Source of the DNA: Verrucomicrobiota bacterium
GTDB lineage: Bacteria; Verrucomicrobiota; Verrucomicrobiia; Opitutales; UBA953
Reading direction: 5' to 3'
Length of the DNA stretch: 64,000 nucleotides
NCBI GenBank assembly: GCA_014193315.1
Contig: BJHS01000007.1
Location: forward strand, 1-64,000
The number at the start of each line of letters is the position of its first letter. The stretch's first letter is position 1. Under the pieces are notes generated by a model that did not search any database, was not told the DNA's origin, and saw only the letters and a list, made by a program, of their open reading frames with translations. Below are positions 59,813 through 64,000 of this stretch, in pieces. A program made the position numbers and the translations under genes.

Positions 59813-61003
59813 ATGTCGAATCCCGCTCTCTCCTCCTGGGCCCGCAACGTCGCCCCGTCCCCGACCCTCGCCGTCGATGCCAAGGCCAAGGCCCTCGCCG
59901 CCGCCGGCAAGGATGTCGTCGGTTTCGGCGTCGGTGAGCCCGACTTCGACACCCCGCAGTTCGTCAAGGACGCCTGCGCCAAGGCCCTCGCCGAAGGGAA
60001 GACCAAGTACGCCCCGACGCCCGGCATCCCCGCCCTCCGCAAGGCCATCGCCGAAGACTACACCCGCCGCGGTTTCACCGGTATCGCCGACCCCAACGTC
60101 GTCGTCTCCCCGGGCGGCAAGATGTCCTGCTACCTCGCCATCCTCGCCACGATCAGCGCCGGCGACGAAGTGATCATCCCGGCTCCCTATTGGGTGAGCT
60201 ACCCTGAGATGGTGAAGCTCGCCGGCGGCAAGCCCGTCGTCGTCAACGCGGAGGACTCCGCCGGCTTCAAGATCACCCCGGCCCAGCTGTCCGCCGCGCT
60301 CACCCCGAAGACGCGCATGGTCATCATCAACAGCCCGTCCAACCCGACCGGCGCCGTCTACACCCGCGCCGAGCTCGAAGCCCTCGTGGCCATCTGCGTG
60401 AAGGCCAACGTCTGGATTATGTCCGACGAGATCTATGAGAACCTCGTCTATGACGGCCAGACCACCTGCAGCCCGGCGACCTTCTCGCCTGAGGCCGCCC
60501 GCCTGACCATCACCGTCTCCGGCTACGCCAAGAGCTACTCCATGACCGGCTGGCGCCTCGGCACCCTCGTCGCCTCCGACAAGCCCCTCGCGGCCGCCGT
60601 GGCCGACCTCCAGAGCCAGATCTCGTCCAACGCCACGACCTTCGCGCAGTTCGGCGCCCTCGCGGTGCACCAGCACCCTGACAAGGCCAAGGCCTCCCTC
60701 GCCGAGATGGGCGCCGTCTTTGACAAGCGGCGCCTCAACCTGCTCGCCGGCCTCAACGCCATCCCCGGGCTGACCTGCTATCGCTCGCAGGGCGCCTTCT
60801 ACCTCTTCCCGAACATCAAGTCGTTCGGCCTGACCTCCGCCCAGTTCGCCGACCGCCTGCTGGAAGAAGAACTCATGGCCGTCGTCCCGGGTTCGGCTTT
60901 CGGTTCCGAAGGCTACATCCGCCTCAGCTACGCGACCTCCGACCAGGTGATCGCCCAGGGTCTGGAGCGTCTCACCCGGTTCTGCGCCAAGCTGAAGAAG
61001 TAA
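59813..61003 (+). CDS. Class I/II pyridoxal-phosphate aminotransferase (aspartate aminotransferase-like)
   Basis: The 396-residue enzyme has the fold-type I signatures [44 protein letters not shown], the PLP-binding Lys in [15 protein letters not shown] (near residue 240) and the C-terminal [15 protein letters not shown] with the substrate-binding Arg. It most resembles AspC/AspB-type aspartate aminotransferase of subgroup Ib. Other amino-group donors are possible. The start at 59813 (MSNPALSSW) is chosen by homology. A strong terminator follows. Confidence 0.94.
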   Translation: MSNPALSSWARNVAPSPTLAVDAKAKALAAAGKDVVGFGVGEPDFDTPQFVKDACAKALAEGKTKYAPTPGIPALRKAIAEDYTRRGFTGIADPNVVVSPGGKMSCYLAILATISAGDEVIIPAPYWVSYPEMVKLAGGKPVVVNAEDSAGFKITPAQLSAALTPKTRMVIINSPSNPTGAVYTRAELEALVAICVKANVWIMSDEIYENLVYDGQTTCSPATFSPEAARLTITVSGYAKSYSMTGWRLGTLVASDKPLAAAVADLQSQISSNATTFAQFGALAVHQHPDKAKASLAEMGAVFDKRRLNLLAGLNAIPGLTCYRSQGAFYLFPNIKSFGLTSAQFADRLLEEELMAVVPGSAFGSEGYIRLSYATSDQVIAQGLERLTRFCAKLKK

Positions 61004-61031
61004 TTTCAGACAGGGGGCACACCCCTGAACG

Positions 61032-61061
61032 AAAGGACGGCACCCAGTGCCGTCCTTTTTT
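61032..61061 (+). terminator. Intrinsic terminator of the aminotransferase gene
   Basis: AAAGGACGGCAC (61032-61043) pairs with GTGCCGTCCTTT (61047-61058) in a 12-bp stem with a CCA loop, followed by T-run to 61061. A smaller hairpin (CAGGGG/CCCCTG, 61011-61027) precedes it. Confidence 0.92.
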
Positions 61062-61091
61062 ATGCCTCGTCCGCCGAATGGTGGACGCATG

Positions 61092-61143
61092 GGTAGGGGC
61101 GGGGCTACGCCACGCCCGGGCACGTCGTAACCGTGCCCCTACC
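61092..61143. repeat. REP-like palindrome with GGTAGGGGC ends
   Basis: GGTAGGGGC (61092-61100) and GCCCCTACC (61135-61143) are perfect inverted ends of a 52-base element with CG-rich internal symmetry (CGCCACGCCC / GGGCACG). It lies between the aminotransferase terminator and the HigA stop. It looks like the intergenic palindromes spread by REP/RAYT systems; copy number is unknown. Confidence 0.55.
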
Positions 61144-61169
61144 TCCGGCCGCCATGCGGCGGCTGAAGC

Positions 61170-61472
61170 TCACGCCGCCTGCAACGGCTTGATGCTCGCC
61201 TTTACCTTGGGGCCGATGGTGTTGACGGCCTCCCTGAGGTCGTAGGCGAGCTGGGCGCGCAGCCAGTAGCCGGGCTCGAGACCGAGGTAGGTGCAAAGGT
61301 GCAGGTCGGTCTTGGCGGTGATGCCCCGGCGCTCCTTGAGGATCTCGTTGACGCGCTGGTGGGGCAAGTGCGCACCCTTGGCCAGCCGATAGGCCGTGAT
61401 GCCCAGCGGTGTCAGGAAGTCCTCGCGGAGCAGTTCGCCCGGGTGGACGTTGAGGTGCTTCTTCTTTTTCAT
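61170..61472 (-). CDS. HigA-family antitoxin (orphan)
   Basis: The 100-residue XRE-type protein matches the HigA antitoxin/VapI family: HPGELLREDFLTPLGITAYRLAKGAHLPHQRVNEILKERRGITAKTDLHLCTYLGLEPGYWLRAQLAYDL, with an N-terminal lysine run (KKKKH). HigA normally lies directly after higB, a RelE-type RNase toxin. Here no higB is seen in the 187 bases upstream or elsewhere. It may be a solitary regulator derived from a toxin-antitoxin pair. The ATG at 61472 is chosen by homology; an in-frame ATG at 61535 also exists. Confidence 0.88.
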   Translation of the reverse strand: MKKKKHLNVHPGELLREDFLTPLGITAYRLAKGAHLPHQRVNEILKERRGITAKTDLHLCTYLGLEPGYWLRAQLAYDLREAVNTIGPKVKASIKPLQAA

Positions 61473-61520
61473 GATCACGTCGTGACGATGATAAGTCTGC
61501 CAAGGCGGGGCGAGGAAGTC

Positions 61521-61555
61521 ATGCATGGATAGCATGCATAGTTCGCTCTATTTTA
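61521..61555 (-). promoter_or_regulatory. Operator palindrome and -10 box of the HigA gene
   Basis: ATGCATG-GATAG-CATGCAT (61521-61539) is a perfect 7-bp inverted repeat. On the minus strand a TAAAAT -10 (61550-61555) lies just upstream. The palindrome would cover the transcription start, ideal for autorepression by HigA. The -35 is unclear. Confidence 0.55.
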
Positions 61556-61659
61556 CCCTATTCACCGAAAGGTGCGGTAATTGTGAGGGATGCGACAGTA
61601 TCGTGACCTGGCTGGATGGATATCACTAAGGCAGCACGCGGTGCCGTCCCTGCCTCACT

Positions 61660-62268
61660 TCAGGCCGGCTCGACGAGCACGCACGCCATCCCCGCGGCGT
61701 CGGCGGCTTCCTTGCCGCGCGGGCTGTCCTCGAGGACGACGCAGTCGGCCGGGTCCACGCCGATGCGCGCGGCGGCCGCGAGGAAGAGGTCCGGGTGCGG
61801 CTTGGAGCGAGCGGCGTCCTCGGCCGTGATGATGGCGTCGAAGAGGTGCGTGATGTCGAGCCGGTCGAGGGTCGTGCGCACATGCGCCTTGCGTCCGGCC
61901 GAGGCGACGGCGGTCCTGTGGCCGAGGCCCCGGACGTGGTGCACGATGTTGACGACCTCGGGGCGGGCGGTGACGTCCTTCGCGAGGTGTTCCTCGAGGA
62001 AGGCATGGCCGTCCGCGAGTAGCCGGTCGACGTCGAGGTCGAAGCCGTAGTCGGCCTTCAGGCGTTTGCAGGTATCCGCCGCGGACATGCCGCCCATCGA
62101 GCAGAAGAGCGGCCAGGGGAAGTCGAACGGCCGGCCCAGCTGGAGGCTGATGATGTGCGTCCAGCTGCGGTGGTGGATCCACATCGTCGCGGCGAGGGTG
62201 CCGTCGCAGTCGAAGATCCAGCCGCGGCGCGACAGCAGCGCGGGGTCGAACGGGTGCATCCGCGCCAT
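61660..62268 (-). CDS. HAD-family hydrolase (beta-phosphoglucomutase-like)
   Basis: The 202-residue HAD protein has the nucleophile motif IFDCDGTLAATMW (Asp20, Asp22), VASAGRKAHVRTTL (motif II), the Lys in AARSKPHPDLFL (motif III) and VVLEDSPRGKEAADAAGM (motif IV). The nearest group is beta-phosphoglucomutase/phosphatase type (subfamily IA). The usual DGTLvDTE is altered to DGTLAATM. The substrate is unknown. It lies 5 bases after ffh and is probably co-transcribed. Confidence 0.88.
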   Translation of the reverse strand: MARMHPFDPALLSRRGWIFDCDGTLAATMWIHHRSWTHIISLQLGRPFDFPWPLFCSMGGMSAADTCKRLKADYGFDLDVDRLLADGHAFLEEHLAKDVTARPEVVNIVHHVRGLGHRTAVASAGRKAHVRTTLDRLDITHLFDAIITAEDAARSKPHPDLFLAAAARIGVDPADCVVLEDSPRGKEAADAAGMACVLVEPA

Positions 62269-62273
62269 GGCGA

Positions 62274-63644
62274 TCAGCGCATGCCCGGGAAACCGCCACC
62301 GGGGAAGCCGCCGCGGCCGCCGCCCATCTGGCCCATGCGGCGCATGAGTTCCTTGCCCTTGCCGCCCTTCATCATGCGCATCATCTCGCGCATCTGGGAA
62401 AACTGCTTGATCAGCGCGTTGACGTCGCTGACCTGGGTGCCGGAGCCCTTGGCGATGCGGAGGCGGCGGGAGCCGTTGAGGATGTCGGGGTTGCGTCGCT
62501 CCTTGCGGGTCATCGAGAGCACGATGGCTTCGGTCTTGGCGAGATGCTTCTCCTCCTTGGCGCCGACCTGCACGTTGCCCATGCCCGGCATCATCTTCAT
62601 GATGTCCCCGAGCGGGCCCATCTTCTTCATCTGCTGCATCTGCGCGAGGAAGTCCTCGAGGTCGAAGTCCGCCTTGCGCATCTTCTCGGCTAGGCGCTCG
62701 GCCTCCTTCTGGTCGACGACCTCCTGGGCCTTCTCGACGAGGGAGACGACGTCGCCCATGCCCAGGATGCGCTGGGTCATGCGGTCCGGGTGGAAGGTGT
62801 CGAAGTCGCCGGACTTCTCGCCCGTGCCCATGTAGCGGATCGGCACGCCGGTGACGGCCTTCATCGACAGGGCTGCGCCCCCGCGGGCATCGCCGTCGAG
62901 CTTGGTCAGGATGATGCCGGTCAGCGGGGTCGATTCGTGGAACTTGCTGGCCACGTCGACGGCCTGCTGGCCGAGGGCGGCGTCGGCGACGAGGAAGACC
63001 TCGTGCGGCTGGAACGCGTCGCGTACGCGGCGGACTTCCTCCATCAGGTCGCCGTCGATCTGCAGGCGGCCGGCGGTGTCGACGATGACGAGGTCCGCGG
63101 CGGCGGCCTCGGCGTCCTTCACCAGGCGACCCACCATCGCGGCGACGTCGGTCGCGGCGCGGTCGGCGCGGAAGTCGAAGCCCTCGTTCCTCGCGAGCGT
63201 CTCGAGCTGGTCGATGGCCGCGGGGCGGCGCAGGTCGGCCGCGACGAGGGAGGGTTTGCGGAGGCCTTCCTTCTTCACGAGGTGCTTGGCGAGCTTGGCG
63301 GCGCTGGTGGTCTTGCCGGAGCCTTGGAGGCCGACGAGCAGGACGCGCAGGGGGCGGCGCGGGTCGATCGGGCGTTCCCCTTCGCCGAGGAGCTTGGTGA
63401 GCTCGTCGGAGACGACCTTGACGGCCATCTGGCCGGGGTTGACGGAGTCGACGACGGCCGTGCCGAGGCAGGCGGCCTTCACGCGCTCAGTGAAGTCCTT
63501 GGCGACCTTGAAATTGACGTCCGCGGACATCAGGGCCGAGCGCACCTCGACGAGGGCGGGGGCGATGTTGTCCTCGGTCAGCTTGGATAGCCCGCGGAGG
63601 TCGCGAAGGGCCTTGGTGAGTTTCTCGGTGAGGTTGGCGAACAC
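62274..63644 (-). CDS. ffh: Signal recognition particle protein Ffh
   Basis: The 456-residue protein has an NG GTPase domain ([52 protein letters not shown], and [10 protein letters not shown]) and a methionine-rich M domain ([26 protein letters not shown]) that binds 4.5S RNA and signal sequences. The C-terminus ends in a Gly/Phe/Arg tail ([16 protein letters not shown]). It targets membrane proteins co-translationally. The start is GTG 63644 without a Shine-Dalgarno sequence. No 4.5S RNA gene is seen nearby. Confidence 0.97.
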   Translation of the reverse strand: MFANLTEKLTKALRDLRGLSKLTEDNIAPALVEVRSALMSADVNFKVAKDFTERVKAACLGTAVVDSVNPGQMAVKVVSDELTKLLGEGERPIDPRRPLRVLLVGLQGSGKTTSAAKLAKHLVKKEGLRKPSLVAADLRRPAAIDQLETLARNEGFDFRADRAATDVAAMVGRLVKDAEAAAADLVIVDTAGRLQIDGDLMEEVRRVRDAFQPHEVFLVADAALGQQAVDVASKFHESTPLTGIILTKLDGDARGGAALSMKAVTGVPIRYMGTGEKSGDFDTFHPDRMTQRILGMGDVVSLVEKAQEVVDQKEAERLAEKMRKADFDLEDFLAQMQQMKKMGPLGDIMKMMPGMGNVQVGAKEEKHLAKTEAIVLSMTRKERRNPDILNGSRRLRIAKGSGTQVSDVNALIKQFSQMREMMRMMKGGKGKELMRRMGQMGGGRGGFPGGGFPGMR

Positions 63645-63800
63645 GGGAAGGTAAGGAGAACGAAGGCGGGCCGGAAAGGCAAGAGGGACAGGGGAGGGCG
63701 GGGTCGGCCGGATCCCGGAACCAAGCCCCCGCCCAGGTTTCCCGTGGCGACGGTCTTGCCATGTGCCCGGCCAGCGCTAGTTTGCCCCGACCCCACCCCC

Positions 63801-64000
63801 ATGCGCCTTGCCCGCTTCCTCCCACTGGTCTGCGCCCTGGCGGCTTTGGCCGCCGAACCCCTAGTCCTGCCGCTTTGGAAAGGCGATGCCCCTGAGGGCG
63901 ATGGGAAGTTCTCCTCCGCGGCCAAGGCGCGGCTCACCGTGCACCTGGCCGAAAAGCCGAACGGCGCCGCGGTCGTCATCTGCCCGGGTGGTGGTTACGG
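63801..64000 (+). CDS. Secreted alpha/beta hydrolase (acetyl-xylan-esterase-like), N-terminal fragment
   Basis: 66 codons are visible before the window ends. A signal peptide (MRLARFLPLVCALAALA) is followed by EPLVLPLWKGDAPEG ... RLTVHLAEKPNGAAVVICPGGGYG. The PLWxGDAP start and AVVICPGGGYG oxyanion-hole region are typical of the secreted lipase/xylan-esterase family that is abundant in Verrucomicrobia and Planctomycetes. The catalytic Ser lies beyond the window. It is divergent from ffh. Confidence 0.85.
   Translation, partial: MRLARFLPLVCALAALAAEPLVLPLWKGDAPEGDGKFSSAAKARLTVHLAEKPNGAAVVICPGGGY

Noticed and set aside
61473-61655. higB toxin or its remnant upstream of higA
   Set aside because: No frame shows RelE/HigB-like motifs; only short open stretches are present.
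63645-63800. 4.5S (SRP) RNA gene beside ffh
   Set aside because: The conserved SRP RNA tetraloop-loop sequences are not present.

Overview
The window is a GC-rich (mostly C/G at third codon positions), gene-dense bacterial chromosome segment: 70 protein genes (two cut by the window ends), one tRNA and almost no non-coding space. It has no rRNA, phage, insertion sequence or CRISPR. The gene mix suggests a Gram-negative, heterotrophic member of the Verrucomicrobia (Opitutae-like). It includes a secreted sulfatase, a Tat-type Gfo/Idh/MocA oxidoreductase, SGNH and xylan-esterase-like hydrolases, a GFTLIELL prepilin, an ExbB/ExbD/TonB-like set, a FecR-like protein, a P-II protein and a bacterial SUI1 factor. 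This placement is inferred from gene content only.

Layout. 0-4.4 kb: a sulfatase fragment, an Nramp metal transporter, and a three-gene ABC importer of the sulfonate/nitrate/taurine family. 4.4-17 kb: housekeeping genes (Obg, MsrB, an A-type Fe-S carrier, Dus, a bifunctional nuclease, an M3 peptidase, TypA/BipA, TsaE), then a Tat oxidoreductase, a CPBP protease, CutA and LOG. 17-21 kb: rpmH-rnpA-yidD, followed by an LTA-synthase-like phosphotransferase and a PAP2 phosphatase. 20.7-29.5 kb: a pseudopilin, dUTPase, U32 peptidase, RecD2, a HAD phosphatase, SurE and a McsA-like zinc protein. 29.5-35.5 kb: an ExbB-ExbD-TonB-like operon, RidA, an HPP protein with an apparent frameshift, a lone OppA-type lipoprotein and a cupin. 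35.5-45.1 kb: P-II behind a sigma-54-type promoter, a translationally coupled hemC-hemD-trpF block, a sterol-desaturase-like enzyme, an XRE/DUF2975 pair, an acetate-type symporter with DUF485, ilvN-ilvC and tRNA-Val. 45.1-51.5 kb: a SUI1 factor, a CCA/poly(A) polymerase, GAF and FecR-like proteins, and a UvrA with no ordinary start codon. 51.5-59.1 kb: an SGNH hydrolase split by an in-frame TGA, then the phosphate operon pstS-pstC-pstA-pstB-phoU with unusually large permeases. 59.1-64 kb: a holin-family protein, an aminotransferase, an orphan HigA, a HAD hydrolase, Ffh and an esterase fragment.

How the genes work together. The clearest unit is the Pst/PhoU phosphate importer. Others are the sulfonate-type importer, the haem/tryptophan block, the branched-chain amino acid pair ilvN-ilvC (no ilvB here) and the Ton/Tol-type energy-transducing trio. 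No wholly new multigene system can be demonstrated. The most unusual points are an Obg GTPase whose C-terminus is a histone-H1-like Lys/Ala/Pro tail, a strong sigma-54 promoter on the P-II gene, three genes with anomalous reading frames or starts (SGNH, UvrA, HPP), giant PstC/PstA proteins with a long hairpin after pstS, an orphan HigA with a neat operator palindrome, and two palindromic intergenic elements. Many leading genes lack a Shine-Dalgarno sequence, while some genes inside operons have good ones.
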